A stretch of DNA of 64,000 nt from Mediterraneibacter glycyrrhizinilyticus. GTDB taxonomy: Bacteria; Bacillota; Clostridia; Lachnospirales; Lachnospiraceae. The stretch's first letter is position 1; each line of letters starts with the position of its first letter. Below are positions 1-9,624 of the stretch, one piece after another. The position numbers and the translations under genes are program-made. The DNA is taken from positions 7,315 to 71,314 of the forward strand of contig NZ_JADMSO010000009.1 of assembly GCF_015560805.1 (NCBI RefSeq), written 5' to 3'. Below the pieces are notes generated by a model, which saw nothing but the letters and a program-made list of their open reading frames with translations, searched no databases and was not told the origin of the DNA.

Positions 1-260
1 TAATCTTCCACCGTATATTCCCCTTGCCTTTTTTCTCTTCGTGCTTCCGCTTCATAAGGAAGTGCAGATTCTTTTACATACATCGGCTCTTTTTTCTGAA
101 ATACCTGTTCCAGTGCACGTAATGTGTCATAACGTGGCGATGCAGTCACACCGCCGAATACTTTCTGCACCGTTCCGAGCGGAACTCCGGAAAGATCTGC
201 AATCTGCTCGTAAGTATATCCTAATTCCTGCTTCCGCTCTCTCATCTGTTCGATCGTCAT
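1..260 (-). CDS. HTH-Uma2 family protein, N-terminal part, cut by the window edge
   Basis: This minus-strand gene starts at an ATG at 260, six bases after a GGAAAGG ribosome binding site, and runs off the left edge of the window. The visible 86 or so residues are a helix-turn-helix region (residues 1-55) and the beginning of a linker to a Uma2 (DUF820, PD-(D/E)XK nuclease-like) domain that would lie outside the window. The piece is almost identical to the start of the complete gene at 323-1117, which is upstream on the same strand with only 62 bases between them, so the pair looks like a recent tandem duplication. The rest of the protein cannot be judged from here. Confidence 0.75.
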   Translation of the reverse strand, partial: MTIEQMRERKQELGYTYEQIADLSGVPLGTVQKVFGGVTASPRYDTLRALEQVFQKKEPMYVKESALPYEAEARREKRQGEYTVED

Positions 261-322
261 ACTTGCCTTTCCATCCTTTCTCGTCTCCGATCTCTTATCC
301 ATTGAAATCCCTAATTTCTATC

Positions 323-1117
323 TTAATCCACCAACGAAAATGACCGGAGATATTCGTAGATCTCTCCAAAGTCCACCTTACACTGTCCCTCAAAAATCCC
401 CACCGGAACTTCTGCGTCAAATCCAAAGAGTATCGGATAATTCTCATGTTCAAAATCATATATCAGTACTTTTTTCTTCTCCACATCCACCATCCAATAC
501 TCACGTACTCCGGCTGTCATATACTTCTCCAGCTTTATAAACATATCTTTTTTCCGTGTGGATGGAGAAAGGATCTCCACGATAAAATCCGGAGCCCCTA
601 CGATTGTATTTCCGGATAATTTGCTCACGTCGCATAGAATGAGTACATCCGGCTGCACGATCGTCTTTTCGTCACAGTCCAGCTGTACATCGATCGGCGC
701 ATACATCGGAAGACACTTTCCTTTCTGCTCTAAAATATAATTACTCAACAGTGTATAGATTCTCCCTCCTACAATCTGATGGATTCCCGTCGGCGCTGCC
801 ATATCGTAAAGTGCACCGTCGATAAGTTCCATTCGCTGATCTTCCGGCAGTGCACGATAATCTTCCACCGTATATTCCCCTTGCCTTTTTTCTCTTCGTG
901 CTTCCGCTTCATAAGGAAGTGCAGATTCTTTTACATACATCGGCTCTTTTTTCTGAAATACCCGTTCCAGTGCACGTAATGTATCATAACGCGGCGATGC
1001 AGTCACACCGCCGAATACTTTCTGCACTGTTCCGAGCGGAACTCCGGAAAGATCCGCGATCTGCTCGTAAGTATATCCTAATTCCTGCTTCCGCTCTCTC
1101 ATCTGTTCGATCGTCAT
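323..1117 (-). CDS. HTH-Uma2 family (DUF820) putative endonuclease
   Basis: The 264-residue product has an N-terminal Xre-like helix-turn-helix (about residues 1-55) and a C-terminal Uma2 domain (about 85-255). The Uma2 part shows the family's PDVLIL and VEILSPSTRKKD blocks followed by a lysine and KY, the layout of a PD-(D/E)XK nuclease fold. Uma2 proteins are common in cyanobacteria and Clostridia and their cellular role is not established; nuclease activity is inferred from fold only. The ATG at 1117 follows an AGGAAGAGGAG ribosome binding site. A second copy begins at 260 in the same direction. The DNA-binding head suggests either target recognition or self-regulation, but nothing here proves it. 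Confidence 0.8.
   Translation of the reverse strand: MTIEQMRERKQELGYTYEQIADLSGVPLGTVQKVFGGVTASPRYDTLRALERVFQKKEPMYVKESALPYEAEARREKRQGEYTVEDYRALPEDQRMELIDGALYDMAAPTGIHQIVGGRIYTLLSNYILEQKGKCLPMYAPIDVQLDCDEKTIVQPDVLILCDVSKLSGNTIVGAPDFIVEILSPSTRKKDMFIKLEKYMTAGVREYWMVDVEKKKVLIYDFEHENYPILFGFDAEVPVGIFEGQCKVDFGEIYEYLRSFSLVD
858..1117. repeat. Direct repeat, second copy at 1-260
   Basis: Bases 858-1117 match 1-260 at a constant offset of 857 with only a handful of substitutions, for example cccgttcc versus cctgttcc and gatccgcgat versus gatctgcaat. The repeat covers the 5' end of two tandem Uma2 genes and continues beyond the left edge. The differences are substitutions with no shift of frame, so both copies can still be read. 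Confidence 0.95.
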
Positions 1118-1181
1118 ACTCTTACTCCTCTTCCTGATTCATCTCACACATTTATGACTGTATTCCATCTTACTTACCTCT

Positions 1182-1210
1182 ATCCTATCACTTATTCTTT
1201 CCATAATCAA
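1182..1210 (-). promoter_or_regulatory. Putative promoter of the Uma2 gene
   Basis: On the minus strand TTGATT (1205-1210) and TAGGAT (1182-1187) are separated by 17 bases and lie about 65 bases upstream of the ATG at 1117. The match to sigma-A boxes is moderate. Confidence 0.4.
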
Positions 1211-1309
1211 CCTTTCATTTCCATTTTACAATAATATTATTTCCATTTTGTAACCATTCAGAACAACTACCGGAATAACTAATTAATTTATTTAAATATG
1301 AACCATTAA

Positions 1310-1368
1310 AATACGAATCCCTCCTAGATATTAGTGTTCTTATCCACTAATCACCTACGAGGGATTCG
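1310..1368 (-). terminator. Rho-independent terminator after the GH39 gene
   Basis: A perfect 10-base inverted repeat, CGAATCCCTC (1314-1323) and GAGGGATTCG (1359-1368), encloses a second stem made of attagtg and cactaat. On the minus strand it is followed by a TATTTTAAT run. It lies 30 bases beyond the stop of the GH39 gene, the last gene of the leftward glycoside island. Confidence 0.8.
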
Positions 1369-1397
1369 CATTTCTATTTTCCATACTCTTTCTGTTT

Positions 1398-2981
1398 TTA
1401 CTCTATAATTGTAAACAGATAAATATCATTTACCGCAAGTTCAGCTCCCATCACTACCTGTCCATTTTCATAGACATATTCTGCCGACTCTTTTTCCATC
1501 CTGGTTCGTCTGATGAGTTCTTCTTGCTCCGCAGGTTTTAAATCTTCCGGACTTCCCCATTCTTCCCACAATTTCAGTGGATTTCCATGTTCTTCATCGA
1601 TCCGCTCCAGGAATACATTGTAAGGCTCTTTATTTAATTCAACGCAGATAGTCGCTTTCTCTTTTGGTAAATCCAGATTTTTCATCTTCTGCCGGAATAG
1701 CAAAATCTGGATTCTTCCATTCCCGGAAAAAGCCGCAACTCCAATCTCCTGATCTGTTGCTCCGTCGCCCAAATCCAAACGATTCTCCGCAAGATCATTC
1801 AGCATTTTCAACGCATAATACTGTGGCTTTGGCACTCCACTGTGAGTCATCAGTCCGAACCCTCCGTGGAACTCCTGTGGAAATTCTGAAAATTCTTCAA
1901 ATATATCGGAAAAACACCAAATAGACGATCCGTCAATCAGAGGTTCCGTATCCAGAGCCACTTTCACAAGATAGGCCGCAACTTTCCTTGTGTCATTTGT
2001 GTATGCCGAAAAGATCGCATTCTCATTCCATTCTGAATAATATATTGGAAGCCCCTCAGCCTGAGACTTTACAACTGCGGCATTTTGCCGGAATCCGTTA
2101 TTTGAAATGTCCGTCAATTCTGATTTATCAGGCATCATCTTCCTCAATCCGTCAAGTATACTACTATTTTCCATACCATCGAACAAATGTTCCATCAACT
2201 GCAAATCTGGCATTTCTGCCTGTGGATTTCCCTCTGCTTCAAGATCTTCCGTCGACTCTACGCCCCCGATCGGATCTCCGGCGTATTGATGGCTGGAAAT
2301 AAAATCTACCGGTATCTCACGTTCTTTACAATATGCCATAAAACTTCCGACCCATTTACTTCCGGAAGCAGCCGGACCTCCGACACAAATCTTATCATCC
2401 ACTTCCTTAATCGCCCGGGCAGTAATCTCATATAAATGGAAATATTGCTCTTTCGTCCCCGCCCAAAACACGAATACATCCGGTTCATTCCATACCTCAA
2501 ACGGCCAGCTTTCCACTTCTTCCGCTCCATATCTGTCAATTAAATATGTAACGAACTTTTTGATAAACCCTATCCATTCTTCATCATCCCGCGGCGGCGC
2601 GATACATCCTCCATAGTAAAACGCACATTTTGCATCCGAAGAAGCCAGATGTTTTGGCATAAACGAAAGTTCCACATATGGTTTCATTCCACATGCAAGA
2701 ATATTATCATAGACCATACCTATCTTGCGAAAAGATACCTGTACAAGTTTTTCAGCACCCGGAAGCGGCATTAAATCAGAATACTTCATAACCACTTGCA
2801 TATCATCGTTAAAAATCCCATGAAAACGCACACGTTGAATCCCCAGTTCCTCATGAACTTGTTTTAATTGTCGCAGATAGTCTGCCCGTAATGCAAGCGG
2901 AGCATGACCACTCCCCACACAATATTGCCAATGTTTGTTTAATTGTGTTTTTTTACTGTTTTTTCTAATTTGAATTTCCAT
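1398..2981 (-). CDS. GH39 family glycosidase (beta-xylosidase-like)
   Basis: A 527-residue cytoplasmic protein with no signal peptide. It is recognised as glycoside hydrolase family 39, retaining enzymes that release terminal beta-linked sugars such as xylose. The predicted acid/base is Glu166 in WNEP and the predicted nucleophile is Glu317 in YYSEWNE. A segment of roughly residues 238-300, between the two catalytic blocks, looks longer than in classical bacterial beta-xylosidases. The ATG at 2981 is chosen because GGGAG precedes it by six bases; an in-frame TTG at 2996 overlaps that ribosome binding site. It is the last gene of the island and is followed by a terminator. Substrate could be xylose, iduronate or another sugar; xylose is only the commonest in the family. 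Confidence 0.82.
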   Translation of the reverse strand: MEIQIRKNSKKTQLNKHWQYCVGSGHAPLALRADYLRQLKQVHEELGIQRVRFHGIFNDDMQVVMKYSDLMPLPGAEKLVQVSFRKIGMVYDNILACGMKPYVELSFMPKHLASSDAKCAFYYGGCIAPPRDDEEWIGFIKKFVTYLIDRYGAEEVESWPFEVWNEPDVFVFWAGTKEQYFHLYEITARAIKEVDDKICVGGPAASGSKWVGSFMAYCKEREIPVDFISSHQYAGDPIGGVESTEDLEAEGNPQAEMPDLQLMEHLFDGMENSSILDGLRKMMPDKSELTDISNNGFRQNAAVVKSQAEGLPIYYSEWNENAIFSAYTNDTRKVAAYLVKVALDTEPLIDGSSIWCFSDIFEEFSEFPQEFHGGFGLMTHSGVPKPQYYALKMLNDLAENRLDLGDGATDQEIGVAAFSGNGRIQILLFRQKMKNLDLPKEKATICVELNKEPYNVFLERIDEEHGNPLKLWEEWGSPEDLKPAEQEELIRRTRMEKESAEYVYENGQVVMGAELAVNDIYLFTIIE

Positions 2982-3055
2982 AATGTGTTCTCCCAAATCT
3001 TAAATATCTCTCCTATATGCTATGCCTCTTTCTTTATATGCTGCCGCTATTTCCT

Positions 3056-4549
3056 TTATTTCACGCCATGTTCTGCTCTCAATTTCTTTAAATCTTTCTC
3101 CAGATTGAAGAAAAGAAGAAGAATAAAGCTTATAACTGCAAGAGCCAACGGTATGTAATTGTAAATAATACTTATTCCTGTCATAACGTGATTTACAGTC
3201 TCAACTCCACCTGCAACATACTGCTCTATCGCTCCAGTTCCCTGTCCCATAAGTTCAGCCCAATCTGTAAATCCTCCTTCTGCAACCGCTTTTGTAAGCA
3301 TATCAAATCCGCTCGCTGTGAGAATCACTCCCAGTAAAAAAGATGAGATACTTGTCGCAATCTTCTGTGCAAAACTGATAAAGGATGAATACATTGCTTC
3401 CGCAATGACACCTGATTTATAACTTCCATACTCCATACACTCGATCGTCACCTGTGAACCTACAAACGCAATCGGTATATTGGGAAGCTGAAACAGAAAA
3501 TAGGAAATACACTGTACCGGCAGACTCTTTGGAATCAAAATTCTAATAATAATCCCTATTACTTCAAACACAACTGAAATTTTTACAATATTGATAACTC
3601 CATATTTTCTACAAAGCTTTGGCAAAAAGAATACAACCGGTAAAGCAATCGCCGACATCGCCATAACTGCAGAAAATGCCCCAAGGTTGCCAAATACATA
3701 CTGAAAATAATACTGTCCACTGTTAAATGCTCCAAGAAGATTCATCATCAAAAAGAAATTCAAGATTGTCCACATAAAAATATATTTATTCTTTACAACG
3801 CTCTTTAAAAAGCTGGAAATGGATATCTTTTCTTGAACATCATCTTTTTTATAACCATAATACTGATTCAATTCTTCCTGTGTATATTCTTTACACATAA
3901 AGAAACATGCAATACTTGCTGTGATACCCATTACGCCGAATATCCCTGCAAGAATCATGAACCCTTTTTGTGATCCATGAAAAGCAGATATTACTGCCGG
4001 CAGCGCAATCTGCAATCCCAATGACCCTATTGAAAACACCGCTCCCCCAATTGTCATAATTTTTACCCGGTTATCATCTTTTACGATACTCCGCTTTAAA
4101 TGTGTATCAAAAGCAACGCCTCTCATTGTCTCAAAAACAGCACTCGCGAGAGTTCCAAATAGAGTAATATAGATGACCAATGCAATATTACGCGAGTCGG
4201 AATCCATATTTGCAAACATCCCTGTCGGCACAAAGAAAATTGCCAACACACACAGCCATACCAAAACACCTGACAGGCAATACGGTCTTGCTTTTCCCCA
4301 TTTTGTGTTTGTCTTATCTACAATCACCCCCATAAATAAATCCGTAACCGCATCTATCACCGCTTTCAACCCCATTCCGGATGCAATTGCAGCCGCTGTA
4401 AGACCTAAACTATTCGTACCGAAATAGGTAATCTGACCGATCAGCAGGCTGGATAGGATTGAACTTGCACGAGTTAAGGCAAATCCAAATGCTTTTTTCC
4501 CTGAGAATTTCTCATCTTCAACGTTTACTCTTACATTTTCTTTTATCAT
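3056..4549 (-). CDS. GPH-family sugar:cation symporter (MelB-like)
   Basis: A 497-residue membrane protein of the glycoside-pentoside-hexuronide:cation symporter family (major facilitator fold, about 12 membrane segments). The N-terminal part has the family's typical GLTAAAIASGMGLKAVID region followed by MGVIVDKT, and KWGKARPY in the loop between segments 2 and 3. It starts at an ATG preceded by AGGAGA. It lies between the esterase gene and the GH39 gene, so it probably imports the oligosaccharide or glycoside that these enzymes cut. A second GPH symporter in the same island (8223-9608) suggests two different substrates or a substrate pair. Confidence 0.85.
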   Translation of the reverse strand: MIKENVRVNVEDEKFSGKKAFGFALTRASSILSSLLIGQITYFGTNSLGLTAAAIASGMGLKAVIDAVTDLFMGVIVDKTNTKWGKARPYCLSGVLVWLCVLAIFFVPTGMFANMDSDSRNIALVIYITLFGTLASAVFETMRGVAFDTHLKRSIVKDDNRVKIMTIGGAVFSIGSLGLQIALPAVISAFHGSQKGFMILAGIFGVMGITASIACFFMCKEYTQEELNQYYGYKKDDVQEKISISSFLKSVVKNKYIFMWTILNFFLMMNLLGAFNSGQYYFQYVFGNLGAFSAVMAMSAIALPVVFFLPKLCRKYGVINIVKISVVFEVIGIIIRILIPKSLPVQCISYFLFQLPNIPIAFVGSQVTIECMEYGSYKSGVIAEAMYSSFISFAQKIATSISSFLLGVILTASGFDMLTKAVAEGGFTDWAELMGQGTGAIEQYVAGGVETVNHVMTGISIIYNYIPLALAVISFILLLFFNLEKDLKKLRAEHGVK

Positions 4550-4605
4550 ACTGTTCTCCTACTTCTCCACAAATTTTTTTACTATATAGAAGTGTACAAT
4601 ACCTT

Positions 4606-5550
4606 TTATCTTTCATTTAGCATCTGATTCATATAAGCCACCACTTCATCGAAGACATAAAATGCCTTAGTACTCTTAAAAATCATCGTCGTTGTATGTT
4701 GTCCGTAAAATACCCCGGTACTCTTATATACTTTATGAGGAACGCCTAACTGTTCCAGCTTTTCAGCCATTTTAAATGTATTAAACCGAAGTGAATCCAA
4801 ACTTCCATATATCATATATGTAGGCGGATAATTTTCATTTATGTAAGAAAAAGGAAGCATTTTCTCCAACTCTTTCTTCCTGTTTTCTGCAAGTATTTCT
4901 TTCACTGGATATCCGGTAAATGCTTCTAACATCAAATCCACATCCGGGAATCCCTTTTCTGCCATATTTTTAAAATCGACTGCCCCACAATTAAACATAT
5001 TCACCTTAACGTCAAATTTCGCATTCCGCATCTGTGGAAGCCCCAATTCCCCCAGAATCTCCTTATTCTTTGATATAGCCGAAACAAATGCCGCATAATA
5101 TACCCCCGCTGACTCTCCACCTACTGCAATTCTATCTGTATCCAGATGATACTTTTCTGCATGGTCTAATACATAATCCACTGCGCGAATACACTGATTG
5201 ATTGCCACCGGAAACTTTGCTTCCGGGGCAAGATCATACTCAATATTTACAACAAAATATCCACTATCCGCAAATTTACCACAGTAATTCCGCCTTGACT
5301 CCTTGTTTCCTGCAATCCATCCACCGCCGTGAATATAAAAGAATAGTGGTCGTTTAAGCTCTTTGCACGCTTTCGTATATATATAATCCAAACGTTCTCG
5401 TTTTCCCTCGCCATAAGAATGTTCTTCCACTGTTACATGATCCATAAAATCCGTTTTTTCGATGCTCCTTGCCCATGCATCCTGTTTTGACAGATTCTCT
5501 CTATTTTTTCTGACTCTTTCTTCCAGCGATTCTATTTTTTTATTTCTCAT
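4606..5550 (-). CDS. Alpha/beta-hydrolase esterase (HSL type)
   Basis: A 314-residue hydrolase of the hormone-sensitive-lipase-like family. The oxyanion motif HGGGW is at residues 74-78 and the nucleophile elbow GESAG at 145-149 (Ser147). A late aspartate in YGSLDSLRF and a histidine in YGQHTTT fit the rest of the triad. No signal peptide is visible. The ATG at 5550 has AGGAGG nine bases upstream; the in-frame TTG at 5571 lies inside that ribosome binding site and is rejected. In a sugar island such enzymes usually remove acetyl or aromatic esters from glycans or glycosides; the actual ester is not readable from the sequence. Confidence 0.8.
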   Translation of the reverse strand: MRNKKIESLEERVRKNRENLSKQDAWARSIEKTDFMDHVTVEEHSYGEGKRERLDYIYTKACKELKRPLFFYIHGGGWIAGNKESRRNYCGKFADSGYFVVNIEYDLAPEAKFPVAINQCIRAVDYVLDHAEKYHLDTDRIAVGGESAGVYYAAFVSAISKNKEILGELGLPQMRNAKFDVKVNMFNCGAVDFKNMAEKGFPDVDLMLEAFTGYPVKEILAENRKKELEKMLPFSYINENYPPTYMIYGSLDSLRFNTFKMAEKLEQLGVPHKVYKSTGVFYGQHTTTMIFKSTKAFYVFDEVVAYMNQMLNER

Positions 5551-5627
5551 AGCTTTCTGCCTCCTTTCCAACAGAAATTTTGCTTGTATATTCAGCCATC
5601 TTCGCCTGCTCTTATCCTATTTTTCTA

Positions 5628-8216
5628 CTATATTACAAATGTATACTTCCCAGCCTCTCTTTCATAAGTGCCGCATTTCTCAATTCGAATCTTTGCTTCA
5701 CATCCGACCGGAATTTCTACCGTATATCTTATCTGCTCCCCATCCTTTTCCCATGCACAGCACACTTTTCCATACAGGCTCTGATATTCCAGTGATGCCT
5801 CTGTCAGACTTCCTCCCGGAACCGGAGCAATCTCAAATCGATTTTCTCCTGCAACTCTGATTCCGCAGACTGTATTAAAAATCCAGTCGCAGCATGCTCC
5901 ATTCGAATAATGGTTCCGGGATGCCACACCATCCCAGTTTTCCCATACCGTTGTTGCTCCCTGTTTAATTTCGTATATCCAACTTGGATATTCTTCGTTT
6001 TCCAGCATTTTATATGCCGCTTCCGTATCTCCAGCCTCAGAAAGCATATTCAAAACAAACGGCGTCGATAAAAATCCGGTTCCGACATGGTAATTACTTT
6101 CTTCAACCATATTCTTCAAACCATCTTGTACATTTTTCGCAGACTGATCATTTATCAGCTTCAACGCCAGCGGTCGCACATATTGACACATTCTTTTCGA
6201 TTCAACTCTATCATTCTTGATAAAATAGAACTGATATGCACGTTTCGCCTTTTTTGAAATATCGCCGTATCGTTCAGCATCGGCTTTTTCTCCGATTGCT
6301 TCTGCCATCTCTGACATACAGCGTAAGGAATAGATCAAATATGCGGTTGCCTCTTCAAATTTCGGAAATACCACATCCGTCGGGGAACTTCCCGGTTCAT
6401 TCCATTCCCCAAAATGAAATCCGGTCGTTACAATATACCGCCTGTATTCACTGGGCACTAATTTCTGATCCAGTTCCGGATCGGAGGTATCTCCCATTCT
6501 GGAAATCATAAATTCCGCCAATCTTTTCATAGAATTATAGTGATCTTGTATCATCTGAATATCGCCAAAATGTTTCCAATAACGATATGGAATCAAAATT
6601 CCAGCGTCTGTCCAACCGCTCGATCCCTCTACAAACTCATTCATTCCCCCATGAGCCGCGCCACGCGGAACGATATTGTAAACCTTTCCATCCGGCGCCT
6701 GATCGTCAAATACATCCCGCATCCATTTTTGGAAAAATGCAGTAAAATCCATCAAATAGCATCCTGTATCGAAAAACAACTGCGCATCTCCCAACCATGG
6801 TGCACGCTCTCTGGTCGGACAATCGGTCGGCACATCCAGAAAATTTCCTTTCATGCTCCACAATGTATTCTTCACCAGTTGCTCCACATCAGACGAGGAG
6901 CAGGAAAATTTTGCCGTCACATCCATATCCGAATATACGGCAATTGCCTGAAAATGTTCCGGCTTCACCTCTTCCGGCCAGTTTTCCAATTTCACATATC
7001 GGAATCCCTGCACACAAAATTTCGGTTTCCAGTATTCTCTTTCACTGCTTCCGCATATATACACCACCGTCTGGAAACGGGTATCATCACAATAATCGGG
7101 AATAAAATCCGGACTGGTATCTTCTGTAATCAAATTATGAACGGTAAAGTTCCCCTCTTCATCCAACATTTCACCCATCTGCATTCTGGCTGTATGTCCC
7201 TTTGTTCCATGAATCGAAAATGCCATATAACCGGCAAGATTCTGTCCGAAATCCAATACGGTACTACCATCCGGCGTTTTCAGAACTTCAGGTACGAATG
7301 TCTCCTGTTCAAGTACCGGAACATTATTTGCCGAGCAAAGAATCGAATCCCATTTTGTCAATTTCGCTTTTCCTAGATAAGACGGAACACTTCTGCCCGA
7401 AACAGTTTCTCCGTCTTTCATGTCATTGAAGCGAACTGGTCCGTCATTCGACCATGCAAAATTAGTATCAGTTCCAACTGTAACTATTGTTCCATTCTTT
7501 TTCTCGATCTCCAATTGTCCAATCACACATGTTGTGTCTCCGTAAACACAGGTGGAACCAAATACTCCCATTTTTCCCCGGAACCACCCGTCTCCCAAAG
7601 AAATATCCCAGATATTTTCTCCCGATTTCAACAACGATGTCACGTCATATGTCTGATAATGATTTCTGACATCATAGCAGGACAATCCCGGTGTCATGAC
7701 CTGATTTCCAACACGTTTTCCATTCAGATATGTTTCATATATTCCACATGCTGATATGTACAAACGCGCGCTTACCATATCTTCCAGATCTTCATTGAAT
7801 ACCTTTCGGAATTCATCTGCCGGATAACGCTCAGAAACCTTTGCTTCGTAATCTCCTGTAATCCACTGTGCTTTCCAGTCGGACTGTTCCAACAACCCCA
7901 TCTCAAAAACAGCCGCTTCACTCCACTCTCCCGGTTCATCATTTTCATCCCAGATTTTTACCTGCCAGTACACCTTTTCCCGGCTCTTTAGTTCATCTCC
8001 GCCATAAACATGATGCTGCATATGATCAGACATGATTTTTCCGCTGCTCCATACTATACATGTTTCCAATTCCGCTTCTGTATGTGCCGCACGGATTTCA
8101 AAAGCAGTTTGCTTTATACTGTTTCCAGTCAGATTCCAGCCAAATCTTGGACGCCTAATGTCAATCCCTAAAGGATTTTCCAAATATTCTGTTCTCAATT
8201 TAATTGCTCGTAACAT
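5628..8216 (-). CDS. Alpha-L-rhamnosidase, GH78
   Basis: An 862-residue protein matching family GH78 over its full length: N-terminal beta domains (about 1-330), then the (alpha/alpha)6 catalytic barrel and a C-terminal beta domain. The signature DCPTRERAPWLGDAQ is at residues 465-479; Glu470 fits the general acid. It inverts configuration and removes terminal alpha-L-rhamnose from pectin side chains or from plant glycosides such as flavonoid rutinosides. There is no signal peptide, so the substrate must be imported. It starts six bases downstream of the upstream GPH symporter gene, with GAGGAG nine bases before the ATG, so the two are surely co-transcribed. Confidence 0.92.
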   Translation of the reverse strand: MLRAIKLRTEYLENPLGIDIRRPRFGWNLTGNSIKQTAFEIRAAHTEAELETCIVWSSGKIMSDHMQHHVYGGDELKSREKVYWQVKIWDENDEPGEWSEAAVFEMGLLEQSDWKAQWITGDYEAKVSERYPADEFRKVFNEDLEDMVSARLYISACGIYETYLNGKRVGNQVMTPGLSCYDVRNHYQTYDVTSLLKSGENIWDISLGDGWFRGKMGVFGSTCVYGDTTCVIGQLEIEKKNGTIVTVGTDTNFAWSNDGPVRFNDMKDGETVSGRSVPSYLGKAKLTKWDSILCSANNVPVLEQETFVPEVLKTPDGSTVLDFGQNLAGYMAFSIHGTKGHTARMQMGEMLDEEGNFTVHNLITEDTSPDFIPDYCDDTRFQTVVYICGSSEREYWKPKFCVQGFRYVKLENWPEEVKPEHFQAIAVYSDMDVTAKFSCSSSDVEQLVKNTLWSMKGNFLDVPTDCPTRERAPWLGDAQLFFDTGCYLMDFTAFFQKWMRDVFDDQAPDGKVYNIVPRGAAHGGMNEFVEGSSGWTDAGILIPYRYWKHFGDIQMIQDHYNSMKRLAEFMISRMGDTSDPELDQKLVPSEYRRYIVTTGFHFGEWNEPGSSPTDVVFPKFEEATAYLIYSLRCMSEMAEAIGEKADAERYGDISKKAKRAYQFYFIKNDRVESKRMCQYVRPLALKLINDQSAKNVQDGLKNMVEESNYHVGTGFLSTPFVLNMLSEAGDTEAAYKMLENEEYPSWIYEIKQGATTVWENWDGVASRNHYSNGACCDWIFNTVCGIRVAGENRFEIAPVPGGSLTEASLEYQSLYGKVCCAWEKDGEQIRYTVEIPVGCEAKIRIEKCGTYEREAGKYTFVI

Positions 8217-8222
8217 TTTTAA

Positions 8223-9608
8223 TCACTCCTCTTCTGCCTGCAATGCCGCTCTTAATTTCTGGTTTTCTTCGCCTACACGAATCGATTTAAATGTGAAGAA
8301 CATCAAAACCCCCACTACTGCCGGAATAATATTAAACATAAGGTTGATCATAATATGTGCAGACGTTGGCTGTACAGACTGTGCTCCATCATAATTCGCA
8401 ATTCCTAACAAAAATCCCATAATCGCACTTGAAACACCCATTGCCGCTTTGTATGTAAAACCTGTCAATGCCATATAAATACCCTCTGCGCGAATTCCAT
8501 TTTTCAGATAACTGTAATCCATACACTGAATTGTAATTTCCTGTCCCACAAGATTGATTCCTGTCAAAAGAAAACCTGCAAAAAAACTGGAAACACATAA
8601 CAGGACCAAATTATTTCCAACCATTGCTCTTGCCGCAAATCCAATAGCTCCAATCAAAAACGTCGCTCTTGTAAAGTTGATCGGTCCGATTTTTGCAATA
8701 ATCTTCGGATAAATCGGATATAACGGATACGATAAAAACGAAACCATACTAACTGCTGACATCAACGTTAAATCCCCAAGATTTGTAGAATAATAATAGG
8801 TTCCTGCTCCGTTAAACAATCCCATAGCAAGCATCGCAACCGCATACTGTGCCACATAAATTACCATATATTTATTTTTTATAATTGCACGCCCATAGTC
8901 TCTGAAAGAAAGTTTTGTTTCCTTTCCCTGTCCGGCTTTTTCCAGTCCCAATTCAACCAATTCATCTTCAGTAAATTCCACACAACAGAAAAATGTAATT
9001 GCCGTAGAAATACATCCGATAACAGCAAAACCAATCGCCAGCATTCTCCATCCGCCCGGCGTATTGTTTTTAGCGATCAATAAAGGTAACACCACAGCAA
9101 TCACGATCGCTGCCAAGCTTACAAGCAATGATGTCATTGTTAATGTTTTTATACGGGCACTATCACTGACCGTTGTTCGTTTCAGCAGCACACCTTTACT
9201 TACGCCGATCAGTGTGTTAAATACTGCGTTACATAAATTATAAGTAACAAAAATCCATATCAGTTTTCCTATATCCGAAAATCGTTCCGGCGTTGAAAAA
9301 ATAGCAACGACAGACACCCAATATAAGAAGCCGACCAGTACAAAAGGTCTCGCCTTTCCCCACCGGGTACGGGTGCGGTCGATCAAAGCCCCTGCCAACA
9401 AATCCGTAATCCCATCAAATACTCTTGAAAAAGCCAACACCATACCTATTGATACTGCGGACAGATACAAACTATCCGTCGCATAAAATGTAACGTAAGA
9501 AACTAACAACGCTCCCAGTGTATTCGTTCCATCCTGCAATGCATATCCTACTGCATTTTTCAGACTGAATTTCTGTGCCCTTTCCTGTAAAGTTAACTGT
9601 TTTTTCAT
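8223..9608 (-). CDS. GPH-family sugar:cation symporter (MelB-like)
   Basis: A 461-residue 12-segment symporter related to the one at 3056-4549, with RTRWGKARPF in the loop between segments 2 and 3. The start is taken as the ATG at 9608, preceded by AAAGGAGAAG, leaving 16 bases after the upstream GH2 gene; an in-frame TTG at 9632 overlaps that gene's end and is less likely. Its tight linkage to the GH78 gene (6 bases) and the GH2 gene suggests it carries a rhamnose-containing or galactose-containing saccharide or glycoside. Confidence 0.85.
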   Translation of the reverse strand: MKKQLTLQERAQKFSLKNAVGYALQDGTNTLGALLVSYVTFYATDSLYLSAVSIGMVLAFSRVFDGITDLLAGALIDRTRTRWGKARPFVLVGFLYWVSVVAIFSTPERFSDIGKLIWIFVTYNLCNAVFNTLIGVSKGVLLKRTTVSDSARIKTLTMTSLLVSLAAIVIAVVLPLLIAKNNTPGGWRMLAIGFAVIGCISTAITFFCCVEFTEDELVELGLEKAGQGKETKLSFRDYGRAIIKNKYMVIYVAQYAVAMLAMGLFNGAGTYYYSTNLGDLTLMSAVSMVSFLSYPLYPIYPKIIAKIGPINFTRATFLIGAIGFAARAMVGNNLVLLCVSSFFAGFLLTGINLVGQEITIQCMDYSYLKNGIRAEGIYMALTGFTYKAAMGVSSAIMGFLLGIANYDGAQSVQPTSAHIMINLMFNIIPAVVGVLMFFTFKSIRVGEENQKLRAALQAEEE

Positions 9609-9624
9609 GATAACTTCTTCTCCT

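Noticed and set aside
6540-7376. A 278-codon plus-strand open frame opposite the rhamnosidase gene
   Set aside because: It lies wholly inside GH78 on the other strand and has no start signal or family resemblance.
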